Origin: Mesotaenium endlicherianum
Lineage: Eukaryota; Streptophyta; Zygnematophyceae; Zygnematales; Mesotaeniaceae
Assembly (NCBI GenBank): GCA_009602735.1
Contig: WELA01005835.1
Coordinates: 177,222 to 198,904, forward strand
Direction of reading: 5' to 3'
Length of the DNA: 21,683 nucleotides
Shown: one piece after another, positions 1 through 10,165 of the stretch
Numbering within the stretch: the first letter of the stretch is position 1
Layout of the letters: every line of letters starts with the position of its first letter
Made by a program: the position numbers and the translations under genes
The notes under the pieces: model-generated
What the model saw: the letters and a program-made list of their open reading frames with translations, nothing else
What the model was told of the DNA's origin: nothing
Database searches by the model: none

Positions 1-80
<80 letters not shown>
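1..80. repeat. (GT)n microsatellite
   Basis: An almost perfect GT dinucleotide run starts at the window edge and ends in a short GCGCACGCACGCATG transition. Read on the minus strand it is a (CA)n tract lying downstream of the IQ exon at 236-391, so it probably sits in an intron of that gene. A (CA)n tract also follows the paralogous plus-strand exon near 18 kb. Confidence 0.95.
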
Positions 81-235
81 ACGCACGCATGTGAGCCCAT
101 ACATGTCGACGGGCATGCACAAGTAGGTGAAGAGCTCTACAAGCATGTCCCATGCAGGACACTCCTACATTGATCCTATCCTGCTGGTTATACATGTACC
201 CACTTTTGAGCAATCGATGATGCATCAATGCATAC

Positions 236-391
236 CCATTTTCTCACGAGAAGCCCTCGTACAGCTGCTTGTATCCTAAGGGCAGCCTGCTCTTCCTGCG
301 AGGGAACGCTTTCTTTCTCCTCTTCTTCTGCCCCCAGTTCCTCCCCTGCTGTGATCTGCCCTGACTGCTCCACCATCTCCACCAAAGTCAT
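236..391 (-). CDS. 5' coding exon of an IQ-motif (calmodulin-binding) protein, partial
   Basis: The minus strand encodes about 52 residues from an ATG at 391. An acidic stretch (GAEEEEKE) is followed by an IQ motif, AALRIQAAVRGLLVRKW, matching the IQxxxRGxxxR consensus that binds calmodulin or EF-hand light chains. Directly after the TGG (Trp) codon the minus strand reads GTATGC, a good 5' splice site, so the exon should end at 236; the open frame beyond it is intron. The plus-strand exon at 17410-17554 has the same layout (Met, acidic linker, EEAATRIQAAVRGFLVRRW, then GTAAGC) and the same intron position and phase, so the two are paralogous. The rest of this gene lies outside the window. IQ motifs occur in many proteins, so the protein family is not determined. 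The ATG is chosen as the first Met in frame; an acceptor just upstream is possible but weak. Confidence 0.6.
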
Positions 392-1922
392 GGTTTACTA
401 CCCGCAGCTGACTTGATCTAATTCTTGTGCGCACCTTCGAGCAGAGGAAGCTTGCCACTAAGGCCGACCATAATTTTTAATCTGATGATTCGTACTTGAT
501 TCCGACTTCCCACCTAAGTCAGTTGCGTTTTCGTGGATCAACAAGTGGCTGCCAAATGGCTGGTGAAAAATCATCAATGGCTGCTAAGAGATGACTTGAG
601 CGAAGAAGTTTTGAGAAAATGGCCTCTAAACACCGCTTGAGGTAAAATTTAATAATAGGTTGGAGATATCATTAAGTTGACACTTTGGAGACTCCGTGAG
701 AGGTGAGCATTGCTGGTGCATCTTCAGTGCTGAGATTACATTAACGTCATTCTGTTATTCTCAAACATTCGTCACTATAGAGGATAAATGCGGGAGAATG
801 TATGCGAAAAGTATGACTCGAGGACTGTATCCCGTAAAATGGCAGCCTCAGGCCGTAAGCATTGCATGCCATCTGACCAAGTGTGTAGCTGTAGTTCCAC
901 TAATTTCCGATTGATGTGTCCAAGGACTGCCCGCATTCATGTCAGCAGCGGGCAATAGTCCTCCCTGTGATGCCTTGATAATGTCCTATGTGAAGAGGCC
1001 ATGCACAGAAAAGATCAGCGTCACGACGGTTCAAAGCCATCAATGACTGCATTGTGTACGGCTTTGAAAACGAGTCCCAGCGACTCTCGTCATAACATGT
1101 ACAAAATAAGCGAGCGACCAGAGCGGACATTCCAAGGCAGACCGTGACATATAGACCGCTGCGACCAGCTGCAACTGGCTGCAACATCGAACAAATATTC
1201 GTTAACTGCCGCCGTAGGCTCTATAAGCAGTTTGACGAGGAATTCTATCTGGCAATCACCTGCAACCTCTTAACCAGCTTCCAATGATACACAGTGATGT
1301 GCACTAACGCACCGTGATGCATCTAGTGTGCAGCAGCCATGGGTGACATAGCGCCCTCCAAAGCATGCTCCACACCAGCTCCACACTTTGGCAAAAATCG
1401 CGGATTTCGGAAAAATTCGGAAACATCCTCTGGCCTGCTCTGGGTGACGGTCAGGGTTTCGAGAACATCCGACAAAATTCGGTAGGATGTTTACTGGCGT
1501 AATAATATCCCATGACGATTTTCAAAGTAATATTGGAAATTTTGGGATTCTACTCGACATCCGCTCCCAGTGACCAGGATTTCATTCGACATAATTTATT
1601 ATTTCGCATGATTTTGAAACATCCAAAAAAGCAAAATTACGCGAATCCTGGGGCCTGATTGTGACATTTGATTGCGCCAGCAACCATCCAATCAATATTA
1701 AACTCGATTTGACCAACCTCGGCGCACGAGCAGAAAATGGATGCAAACGAGAAAGACGGCAGTAGTGAGCAGAAGTGATTGTACTTCAGTCCGAATTATT
1801 AGTAATGTAGGTGTCGCTCAGGCGAAAATGGACGCAAATGAGAATATTAACCTTTGCGGCAAATGACCCATTCCGAAATTGCTTCATACATCAATATACT
1901 GGGCTGAAAATAGATGGTATAT
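392..1922. other. Intergenic stretch with no recognisable gene
   Basis: Only short open frames occur here, such as an 81-codon minus-strand frame at 942-1187, with no domain, splice pattern or composition that supports coding. No repeat or mobile-element ends were recognised. It may hold the promoter of the minus-strand IQ gene and 5' flanking signals of the tRNA gene, but no specific motif was identified. Confidence 0.5.
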
Positions 1923-1995
1923 TCCGTCGTAGTCTAGTTGGTTAGGATACTCGGCTCTCACCCGAGAGACCCGGGTTCAAGTCCCGGCGACGGAG
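1923..1995 (+). tRNA. tRNA-Glu (anticodon CUC)
   Basis: The gene folds as a complete cloverleaf. The acceptor stem TCCGTCG (1923-1929) pairs with CGACGGA (1988-1994), and G1995 is the unpaired discriminator position. The anticodon stem CTCGG/CCGAG encloses loop CTCTCAC, giving anticodon CUC, which reads GAG. The T arm is CCGGG-TTCAAGT-CCCGG. The internal RNA polymerase III promoter is visible as a box A in TAGTCTAGTTGG and a box B in GGTTCAAGTCC. There is no intron, and CCA is not encoded, as expected for a nuclear gene. The sequence is close to plant nuclear tRNA-Glu genes, which is one of the best clues that the window belongs to the green lineage. Confidence 0.95.
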
Positions 1996-2014
1996 ACGTA
2001 TGTCTGTAGTACAA

Positions 2015-2019
2015 TTTTT
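2015..2019 (+). terminator. RNA polymerase III terminator of tRNA-Glu
   Basis: A run of five T residues about 20 nt after the end of the tRNA is the standard Pol III termination signal. Confidence 0.75.
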
Positions 2020-2537
2020 ATTTGTTAAATATCTTCTCCGCGCCACCTTGAATCGCCTCCCAATTATTCCAAACGGTCCCAACGCCCAAACCCATGCTGC
2101 TAGTTCGAATCTAAATTTTGGGCCAAAGGAGCTAAGATTCCTTTTAGACTTTATTCGCCCAAAAAGTTCTGTCATTCACGTGTCTTCGGCCTCATTTCTC
2201 CAAACACTTTTTGGTCATGTCTCTTCAAGCGTTGTTTGGGCGTGCGCCTCGAGAGACTCGCGACGCGGCCAGTTCTCGTCTATGTCCCCTGCCACCGGCC
2301 CCCGTGCTACCCTGAGTTACAACATTATTGTCTGGCGGCCTGGCAAGTAACGTGTGTGGGGTTGTTTGGTGGCGTGTGTACTGCTAATACCCGCCAACCT
2401 AGTACCCCTTCAGTTCCCTCTTCTGACTGCTTATCTACCCCATTTTACTACGAAGCTTCTGTGGGCAATAAGAAACACATTCTTGTTGTATAGAAAGTCC
2501 TATTCTACATTCAAGATAAGTTTTAGTACGTCAAGTA

Positions 2538-3400
2538 TGGAGAAGGACGATAGTATGTCTAGAAGCAGCAATTTAAGCTTAGGTTATGAATCGAAAAGAT
2601 TATTTAATTTGAGAGAGGGGAGTGATGGTGAGAGTTCGGATTCTATTGAGTGGGATAGCAACTAGGACAGGTCCGATCTGACTCTCCACTAAATGATGCA
2701 AGCGCTTCTTCATCTAGACCTTCATTTTCTTCGTCACCCAGGAACCGTGCATCTAAGTATAGAAGGCCTAATAAATATGACCTCAGTGGCAATCTTCTTC
2801 CTCCACATGTATCTATCGGAAAGAGAAAAAATGCATTTAGGAAGAGCCGCAGAAAGGCTATTGATAAGCCGAGGAGGAATGAGGCTGGTCCATCTCATAT
2901 TGATTGCACTAGCCCATGCTCTCCATCTGGTCATGCCTGGGACAACGGGCGCGGAGAGGACACCATTGTACCAGGAAAGGCTAGTACTAATAGAGAGTTT
3001 AGTGGAAATGAGTGGCTTGACTTCTTTGACCCCTCCGACATGGTGCAGTTCCACGAGGTGTCATAGAGTGCGAAAGAGAGGGATGCTCAAGCAAAGCTGA
3101 AATGATGTGTTTGGGTTGTATCAATCTTGGTGTGAGGCAATATTTATGTGGTGAGTGTGATGACGTAGAGCATAGTTCAGCGCATTTTCACCAGAAATGA
3201 GTGTGGGACGATAGGTACAGGAAAGCCAAAGGTCCGGACAAAGGTATTACAAATGGCGTTATTCATGACGTTGACAGATGTTTCCTACCACGACCAAGCC
3301 ATGCTTGTCCGAAGTGCGAAGGGAGCAACTGGGGCCAGCCATCTGCACCCAATTTGAGCTCACTTATGTCAACACCGAAGAACGGCGTAGCTTCAAAAAG
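2538..3400 (+). pseudogene. Broken gene with a Cys/His cluster, possibly a KDZ-type transposase N-terminal region
   Basis: Coding-like sequence continues across three reading frames. Frame 2 runs from ATG 2538 to TAG 2663-2665. Frame 1 is open from 2659 to TAG 3064-3066 and includes Ser-rich and Arg/Lys-rich stretches and the segment GNEWLDFFDPSDMVQFHEV. Frame 0 from 3063 carries a metal-binding-like cluster: C-x4-C, then C-x2-C, then LCGECDDVEHSSAHFHQK (C-x2-C-D-x3-H-x3-H-x-H). It is interrupted by TGA 3198-3200 and continues with LPRPSHACPKCEG to a perfect-looking 5' splice site AAG|GTATGT at 3401. The spacing and the later LP-x-P...C-x2-C resemble the cysteine cluster of KDZ (Kyakuja-Dileera-Zisupton) transposases; a B-box-like host protein is the alternative. 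The two -1 shifts are each confined to a few bases, so they look like single-base indels (mutations or sequencing errors). No transposon termini were found and the catalytic domain is absent. Confidence 0.4.
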
Positions 3401-3469
3401 GTATGTTGAAAATAACAACGCCTGTTTTAAATTGTTGTTGTGTGCCATTGTCGTGGAGTAGTCTCTTCT

Positions 3470-4683
3470 TGAATGTATGTGTGTGCATGTGCGTGAGGTC
3501 TGTCAGGCGGCAGGCTACGGCCTGCTGTATGTCTGTGCGTGCCTTCTTGCGTGCGTGCGTGTTAACTCGGTCAGTCAGGCTGTAGGGTATGACCTGCTGT
3601 ACATGTGTGCATACACGCATGCGCGCACTATGTCGGATGGCCGACTACTGCCTGCTATGCATGTGTGCGCGATTGCGTTGTGTAGGCGACAGGCTAGACC
3701 TGTTGTACATGCGTGCTTGCATACGCACATGCCCTCAATCTGTTTGCGGCAGGCAATGGCCTGATGAGCCTGTCGTGCGTGCGCGCGCGCGCTATGCTGG
3801 GTGGCGAGCTCTAGCCTGCTGTACATGCGTACGTGCGCCTGTGCGCGATCTGTAGGCGGCAGGGTATGGCCTGCCGTGTTTGTGCGCTTGCGCGTGCACG
3901 CGCTCTGTTGGGCGCACGGTCTATTGGGCGGCAAGCTACGGCCTGCTTTGTGCGTGTGTGCGCACGTGCTCTATCGGGCGCGCGGTTTGTAAGACGACAG
4001 GTATGGCCTGCAGTGTGCGTGCGTGCATTTGTGCGTGCGCGCGTGCGTGCACTTTGTCGGGCGCGTTGTCTATAGGAGGGCCGGCTACGGATTGCCTTGT
4101 GCGTGCGTGAGTGCGCGTGTGCGCGCGCCCTGTCAGGTGCGCGGCCTGTCAAGCAGCAGGCTTCGTCCTGCCGTGTGCCTGCCGTGTCGTGCTTGTTTTG
4201 TGTGGGCCCCTGTATGCGCCCTCTGTTGGGTGCGCGGTGTGTCGGGCGTCAGGTGCGGCCTGCCGTGTGCCTGCATTCTTGCATTTATGCGTGCGCCCGT
4301 GCGTGCGCCCAGTCGGGGTGCGGTTCGTCGTGTGTGTCCGTGCGCGCTTAGGCGCGCTCTGTCGTGCGCACGGTGTGTCGCAAGGCAGGCTACGGCCTGC
4401 CGTGTGGTGCCTGCGTTCGTGTGTGCGTGCGTTTGGCGTGCGCGCGTGTGCGCGCTTTGTCGAGCGCGCGATCCGTTGGGCGGCTGGCTAAGGCCTGCCG
4501 TGTGCATGTGTGCCTGTGCGTGCGCGCGTGCGCGCGCTATGTTAGGCACGCGGTTTGTTGGGCAACAGGCTACGGCTTGTCGTGTGTGTGCGTACGTGCG
4601 TGCATGCGTTTGGCGCGCGCTCTGTCGGGCACGCGGTCTTGCGGGCGGCAGGCTACTGCCTGCCGTGTGCGAGCGTGCGTTCG
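3470..4683 (+). repeat. Degenerate minisatellite with a recurring hairpin core
   Basis: About 16 units of roughly 50-130 bp alternate between a GTGCGTGCG-rich spacer, a segment like CTCTGTCGGGCGCGCGGT, and a core related to GGCAGGCTACGGCCTGCC. The core is a 7-bp inverted repeat around TACG, perfect at 4384-4401 and nearly so at 3509-3526. Units diverge strongly at the left end and are more alike toward the right. The array stops exactly where the retroelement LTR starts (4684). Long open frames through it are by-products of a GC-rich repeat and are not annotated as genes. Confidence 0.8.
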
Positions 4684-5403
4684 TGTAATGAATCAGTATA
4701 TTGGTTGACATAATATTCATTTAAATAATATACTTAAATAAGTTCAGCCTGCTGAACTCTAGTTAATGATCAGTCTGCTGGACTTTATATTTAATATCAG
4801 TTTATGACTCAGCTCGAAGTAGCAGGCTCAGGTCACCTAAAGTCAGCTTCCTGACACATTCTTTGACAGCCAGCTGACTTCCGTACTCGGTAGCAGCGAA
4901 CTGCCTCCATATGCATCTAAGTGTAGTATACTAGATGAATGGACAGATGACATCCCTATGATGAATGGCGATTCGGGATGATGGGAGATGGCAATGGGTT
5001 TGGTTAACCGAGGTCCTACCAACGTGGTTAACTCCCGGGTAGGCGGTGCCATCGCACTGACCGTCGAACAGTAAACTCATTCCATATACATATGCTAGGC
5101 ATTGCTCTCGAGTTCGGCATTCAGAAACGAGGCCAACTCTCTTGTACAGCTTACTGAGAGCGATCTGAATCCAAGGCGAGAAGCCATTGATACGCACTGT
5201 CTTCTAACCTTGCTTATGTATGAGTTTACTGATGTGCATTATTGATGCTAGTTTACTCGCATTTGATGTACGAGTATTATTCACCGCTAGTGTGTTGTCC
5301 TTTGCCGTTTGACCAGTTAACGGAAATTACCATAAAGATTACTTGCTGATATAAAGATCTTTATTAATTGTTAATCACCTATTTGGTAAGACGATTCATT
5401 TCA
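4684..5403 (+). repeat. 5' LTR of the chromovirus (720 bp)
   Basis: It aligns over its whole length with 12924-13644. The ends are TGTAATG and TTTCA, and one G follows before the PBS. A TATA-like TATAAAG at 5350-5356 is conserved in the other LTR. It lies only about 50 bp from the LTR end, so transcription may start very near the 3' end of the LTR and leave a short R-U5; this is an inference. The U3 part contains palindromes such as AGTTCAGCCTGCTGAACT (4741-4758). Confidence 0.9.
5350..5356 (+). promoter_or_regulatory. TATA-like element in the 5' LTR
   Basis: TATAAAG lies in a stretch (ACTTGCTGATATAAAGATCT) that is identical in both LTRs although the LTRs are otherwise about 7-8% divergent. 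The right-hand counterpart is at 13591-13597. Its role as the core promoter is inferred. Confidence 0.45.
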
Positions 5404-5404
5404 G

Positions 5405-5416
5405 TGGTATCGGAGC
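5405..5416 (+). other. Primer binding site (initiator tRNA-Met type)
   Basis: TGGTATCGGAGC begins one base after the LTR end. It differs at one position from the plant-type tRNA-iMet complement TGGTATCAGAGC used by many plant Ty3/gypsy elements. Only 21 nt separate it from the gag ATG. Confidence 0.85.
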
Positions 5417-5437
5417 AGTTATCACAGTCTTCTTTGT

Positions 5438-6916
5438 ATGGTAAGGACAAGGTCTCAAACTAGCAACTCCCGAGACATGGAGAACCAGGATAACGAGAAT
5501 GTCGAAAACCAGGCGGAAAGCCATGTAGCGGGAACCCGTACCTATTCTGAAGCAGTAGCAGATACTGCAGCTAGAGAGGCTGCAGATGAGGCAGCTGCTA
5601 TTGCCGCAGTCGCAGCACAGCAAGCTGAGGAGGAGAGAGCCAGATTAGAAGCTGAACAAGTAGCAAAGGCCGCTGAAGATACAGAAAGGAGAGAAGGACA
5701 GCCAGCTGATGAGCGCACTGATGAAGAACTTATGGCATCAAGGGCCAATGTTTTGAACCCACGTCCTGCTGTACAACTCAATGTACCTCTAGGTCAAATG
5801 CGTGACCGGCTGAAAGCGGCAGGAATTGCTGCTGCAGGAGCGAGAGGGATTGTTGAGGACACTACTCAGCGAGTAGATGCCAATGCTGCTGCTGCATTTG
5901 CTAATCTACCACCCCAGAGTGTAGACTTGGGAGCATTGTTCGTTCAGATGCAGTCGCAAATGGCGACCATGTATCAGTCCCAGCAGGAGGACAAAAGAAT
6001 CATAATGTCCCTACTCCGGGACAGAGACCAACTGGGGTCTCACACCACTAGTGGTGGTGGCCGAGGGCCTAGTAAGCCCAAGCCGAAACCTCCCCAGGAC
6101 TATGATCCTGAGGGAAACAGAAAATATTACCTGATCAAGTTTCTCGCGGATGTTGAGCAGTGGCTGGAGAACTACCCAGAACTGCAAGATTACGAGAAGG
6201 TCAGGCACACCGGTGCGCTACTGAAAGGCAGTGCCGCAGACTGGTGGCTTTACTGGAAGGAAGAGCGTAAGGCTCGGCAACTCGGTGACCCTACGTGGGT
6301 AGAGTTTGTCGAGAAGTTGCATGAGAAGTTTGATGTCATCAACCAGCAGGAGAAAGCTATCTATGCGATGATCTCCCTGACACTGAAGCAGACCACTTCA
6401 GTTGCTGAGTTTGCTCAAAAGTTCCAAGAGAACATGATGAAGCAGCCTGATTTGCCAGAACGGTATAGGATAGCATACTTCAGGTATGGCTTGAAATCCG
6501 AGGTCTCTGGTCATTTTGCTGAGAAAAAGTATGAGAAACTGGCTGACTTGATCCAGGATGCTGACGCCTGGGATCAGCAGCAGTTCAATCACAAGCGCCA
6601 GAGTAACGCTTTGGTGTCTAAGATTGTCAAAAAGCCCCACGGTTCCTACAATGCAGTTGAAGGAGACCAGGCTGAGGATAATCAGGGTGATGAATATGAG
6701 TATGAGTACAATGCTATTCAGTCTAGAGGTAGAGGTGGTCCCTCTCGAGGTGGCTATGGAAGGGGTGGTGGTAGGACTAAGCCGAGACCAGCCTCAGCAA
6801 AATCTACTTGCTACCATTGTCAGCAGAAAGGCCACTACAGAGAACAGTGTCCGGTCAAGCACCTGCCTAAGGTCGAGAGAAAAGACCAGCCTTTAAAAGA
6901 CAGCAACAGTCAGTAA
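5438..6916 (+). CDS. gag: Gag polyprotein of the Ty3/gypsy element
   Basis: This intact 492-codon ORF encodes the structural protein that forms the virus-like particle and packages element RNA. The N-terminus (MVRTRSQ) is followed by an Ala/Glu-rich predicted coiled coil at about residues 45-90. A retrotransposon Gag capsid-type domain lies at about residues 225-390 ([22 protein letters not shown], and [10 protein letters not shown] motifs). An Arg/Gly-rich stretch ([17 protein letters not shown]) precedes a CCHC zinc knuckle, [14 protein letters not shown], at C458, C461, H466 and C471. The ATG at 5438 lies 21 nt after the PBS and is immediately followed by GTAAGG, which could act as a 5' splice site. 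The frame ends with TAA at 6914-6916, inside the proposed frameshift hairpin. It overlaps the open pol frame by 46 nt. Confidence 0.93.
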   Translation: MVRTRSQTSNSRDMENQDNENVENQAESHVAGTRTYSEAVADTAAREAADEAAAIAAVAAQQAEEERARLEAEQVAKAAEDTERREGQPADERTDEELMASRANVLNPRPAVQLNVPLGQMRDRLKAAGIAAAGARGIVEDTTQRVDANAAAAFANLPPQSVDLGALFVQMQSQMATMYQSQQEDKRIIMSLLRDRDQLGSHTTSGGGRGPSKPKPKPPQDYDPEGNRKYYLIKFLADVEQWLENYPELQDYEKVRHTGALLKGSAADWWLYWKEERKARQLGDPTWVEFVEKLHEKFDVINQQEKAIYAMISLTLKQTTSVAEFAQKFQENMMKQPDLPERYRIAYFRYGLKSEVSGHFAEKKYEKLADLIQDADAWDQQQFNHKRQSNALVSKIVKKPHGSYNAVEGDQAEDNQGDEYEYEYNAIQSRGRGGPSRGGYGRGGGRTKPRPASAKSTCYHCQQKGHYREQCPVKHLPKVERKDQPLKDSNSQ

Positions 6917-6933
6917 TCCAGTCTACTGACTGT
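6892..6933 (+). promoter_or_regulatory. Putative -1 ribosomal frameshift signal between gag and pol
   Basis: The heptamer T_TTA_AAA (6892-6898) is in the correct gag phase for simultaneous P- and A-site slippage. A 7-nt spacer (6899-6905) follows. A perfect 10-bp stem then pairs ACAGTCAGTA (6906-6915) with TACTGACTGT (6924-6933) across an 8-nt loop. The pol frame is open from 6871, so a -1 slip leads directly into pol. These are the standard components of retroviral-type -1 frameshift signals. Function is inferred from structure. Confidence 0.8.
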
Positions 6934-8622
6934 GAGGATGCTAGAGATAGTGAGTCGTCACTAGCTGCCCTCGTAGCAGGTATTATGGGTCCTGCTGAAC
7001 TGGATTCACTATGCATGCCTGACAACCAGATAAAGGAGACCATCAGCAATATAGACGTCCAGAGAGTGCACACTCTGGATGCTCTTGTTCCACCTGATGT
7101 CCAACATTTCTTTGCTACGTCAGGAGAACAATGCGAAAGTCAGGAAAAGACAGTCCCCCCTATCCTACTGCATTGCATGATTGCAGGTAGGAAGGTGAGG
7201 GCATTTGTTGACGGAGGGGCGTCACATACTTTTATCCACAAGGACTTAGTTAAGCGGCTAAGGCTGCCTACTGTCACCCAAGGGAATAGAAAAATATTCC
7301 TTGGAGATGCCTCAAGTATCCCGGGAGGAGTTATAACCAAGCCTATTGAGGTCCAGTTAGGTTCTGGCATTGCAGTTCTAACTGAAACGCTTACATTTGA
7401 GGTACTCAACACTGGCTTTTATGATCTCGTGCTAGGCAGGTCCTGGCTTAATAGACATCAAGCTGAAGTGTGTTGGAGCAGAGGTACAGTTAAAGTGAGA
7501 GGAGCCAGTGATGGGCAGACTGACTTGGCACCCACCAGTGCTCTTCCTCTTGTCCTGTGTGGATGGCAAATGAAGGAAAAGAAGAGGCTTCCAGAAGGAT
7601 GCAAGTTGCTGAATGCAATGGAGTTCGTCAAAAGCTGGAACCAGAAGGAAGACAGAATGTTCTGTCTGCTGCTAAGAGAGGTACCTCCTCAACCTGAAGA
7701 AGTGGTTGAGAAAAAGGTACACCCTCCGGAACACCCTACTGCTGCAAACATTGTTGCTCAGTACACGGATGTGTTTAATATGCCTCCAGGACTACCCCCT
7801 AAGCGGGAAGTAGATCATAGGATTGATTTATTACCTGGTAGCCAGCCACCCTGGCAACGCACGTATGGCTTGTCTTATGTGGAGAGCGAGGAGTCGAAAA
7901 CACAGGTTGCGGAGCTTGAGGAAAATGGTTATATTTCTCCCAGTAAATCACCTTACGGCGCACCCATCCTATTTGTTAAGAAAAAGGATGGCAGTATGCG
8001 GATGTGTGTGGATTACAGAGCCCTGAACAGAATTACAGTAAAGAACAAGTATGCTTTACCCAGAATCGAGGACTTGCTTGATACCCTGTCTGGCGCTAAG
8101 GTGTTCAGTAAGATAGATCTCAAGAGTGGTTATCATCAAATCAGAATTGCTGAGGGGGATGAACACAAGACTGCTTTCCGCACACGTTATGGACACTATG
8201 AGTTCAACGTGATGCCATTTGGACTGACTAATGCTCCTGCTACCTTTATGGGTACTATGAATGACATTTTCAGACCTTATTTGGATAAGTTTGTGCAAAT
8301 TTTCCTAGATGATATTTTAATTTTCTCTAAAGATGAAGCTCAGCACACTGAACACTTAACGACTGTCCTGGACACTCTGAGGAAGAATCACTTATATGCT
8401 AAAATGAGCAAGTGTGATTTCTTTAAGGAAAGTATTGAATTCTTAGGCCACGTTGTCAGTAAAGAGGGCATCAGTGTGGATCCTAAGAAAGTCCAGACCA
8501 TAAGGGACTGGCCAGTACCACAGTCTGTCTCTGAAGTTAGATCCTTCCTCGGGTTGGCTAACTACTATAGGAGATTTATTGAGAATTATTCCACAAAGGC
8601 CAGTAAACTGACTGACCTTACT

Positions 8623-8650
8623 AAAAAAGACATCGNCAAAAAGGACATAG
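8623..8650. other. Single-N assembly join with duplicated flanks (N at 8636)
   Basis: The A-rich GACATCG stretch before the N recurs after it as CAAAAAGGACATAG. The extra 15 bp add five residues between otherwise normal RT and RNase H sequence. This fits two contig ends that overlap and were joined by a one-base gap. Confidence 0.6.
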
Positions 8651-9716
8651 GGTATGTGTGGGGGGAAGAGCAGCTGGCTGCCTTCCAAACCCTTAAAGAG
8701 GCCCTTTGTTCTGCCCCTGTGCTAGCCGTGTATGACCCCAGCAGACCGGTGCAGGTGGTTACTGATGCCTGTGACTTTGCCATGGGTGCTATTTTGTTGC
8801 AGCCTGCTGACAAAACCACAAAGGATGGTAAGGTACGGCAGGATTGGCATCCTGTGTTGTATGAGTCATGAAATTTTATCCAGCGGAGATTAATTACTCA
8901 CTGCATGATAAACAGCTGCTAGCTATCATTCATGTACTCAAACAGTGGAGAGCATACTTACAGGGTAAAGCTTTTAAGGTGATTACAGATCATCTAGCTC
9001 TGACTCACTTTCAGAAGAAGTCCAAGTTGTCGAGGAGGGAAAACCGCTGGAGCCAGATGCTGGAGCAGTTCCAAGTTCGGATCGACTACAAACCAGGGAA
9101 GTTGAATCCTGCTGATGCACTCTCTAGAAGACCTGACTTGCAAAAAAGGAACTTTAGTCAGCATGCTGTAGATAAAGTCCTGTGTGCACTCACTTCACTA
9201 AAGGTGAAAAAATCCTTGTTTGAAAAACTTAGGAAAGCCTACCTTTCTGACCCAACATTTGAGCCCAGCCCCACTACTGGTGTGTGTCGTGCTACTGCAC
9301 ATGGGTATAAGCTTAAGGGAGGGGTCTGGGTGACTGAAACCACTTCAGGCAGGCTGAAGCTGGTCATTCCTAATAACTTGGAAATAAGGTCTCTCTTACT
9401 GAGTCAAGCGCATGACAGTCTCCTGGGTGGACATTTGGAGCAGGCCAAAACTGTTGGCAAACTGTCGAAACATTATCATTGGGAGGGGTTACCCCGAGAG
9501 GTCTTGAAATATGTCAAGTCCTGTGACCAGTGTCAGAGAAATAAGTCTCGGCACACACCACCCGGAGGTCTCTTGCAACCGCTACCCATCCCAGCGGGAC
9601 GCTGGGAAACTATATCCATGGACTGGGTAGTCTCACTACCAAGAACTTCCAATGGGCATGATTTAATACTGGTAGTCGTGGATAAACTGACAAAAATGGT
9701 CATTTTCATCCCCACA

Positions 9717-9739
9717 ACTGTCAAAGTNACTGTCAAAGT
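9717..9739. other. Single-N assembly join with duplicated flanks (N at 9728)
   Basis: ACTGTCAAAGT occurs at 9717-9727 and again at 9729-9739, separated only by N. The extra 12 bp keep the frame but repeat TVK in the integrase core. Confidence 0.75.
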
Positions 9740-10090
9740 GACTGCACTCGAAACAGCGAGATAGTTCTACAAACATATAGTATGCCAACATGGGCTCCCT
9801 TCTAATATCATCTCAGACAGAGACTCAAAATTCACCTCTAAGTTCTGGAGAGCTTTAATGGGGTTAATGGGAGTCAAACAGCTGCTCAGCACAGCAAACC
9901 ACCCTCAGACTGATGGGCAGACTGAAAGAACTAACCGAGTTCTGCAGGAGGTGCTGAGAGCATATATTAACCAAAAACAAGATAATTGGGATGACCTGTT
10001 GCCTCAAATTCAGTTTGCGGTCAACAGTGCGGTGCACGCGTCAACGGGCAAAACTCCTTTTGAACTCAGCCTGGGTAGAGTCCCTAAGTC

Positions 10091-10165
10091 CCCTCTAGAT
10101 GTGCTAGGGGAGTCTTTAACTCACCCTNCCCTCTAGATGTGCTGGGGGAGTCGTTAACTCACCCC
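10091..10165. other. Single-N assembly join with duplicated flanks (N at 10128)
   Basis: A 37-bp segment (10091-10127) is repeated at 10129-10165 with three mismatches, separated by N. The inserted 38 bp change the reading frame by exactly the amount separating the two pol open frames here. The break is therefore best explained as an unmerged contig overlap and not a mutation. Confidence 0.85.

Noticed and set aside
942..1187. 81-codon minus-strand frame
   Set aside because: No recognisable motif or splice sites and ordinary length for chance; not listed as a gene.
3470..4683. CRISPR-like array of palindromic repeats
   Set aside because: Unit lengths vary from about 50 to 130 bp, the repeats are degenerate, the spacers are repeats themselves, and the context is eukaryotic.
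4023..4688. 221-codon Cys/Arg-rich open frame in the minisatellite
   Set aside because: Several frames on both strands stay open because the repeat is GC-rich and lacks stops. It has no domain and no splice support, and it runs into the LTR.
6985..6987. ATG 6985 as an independent start of pol
   Set aside because: The frame is open upstream to 6871 and a complete frameshift signal sits in the overlap, so entry by frameshift is more likely.
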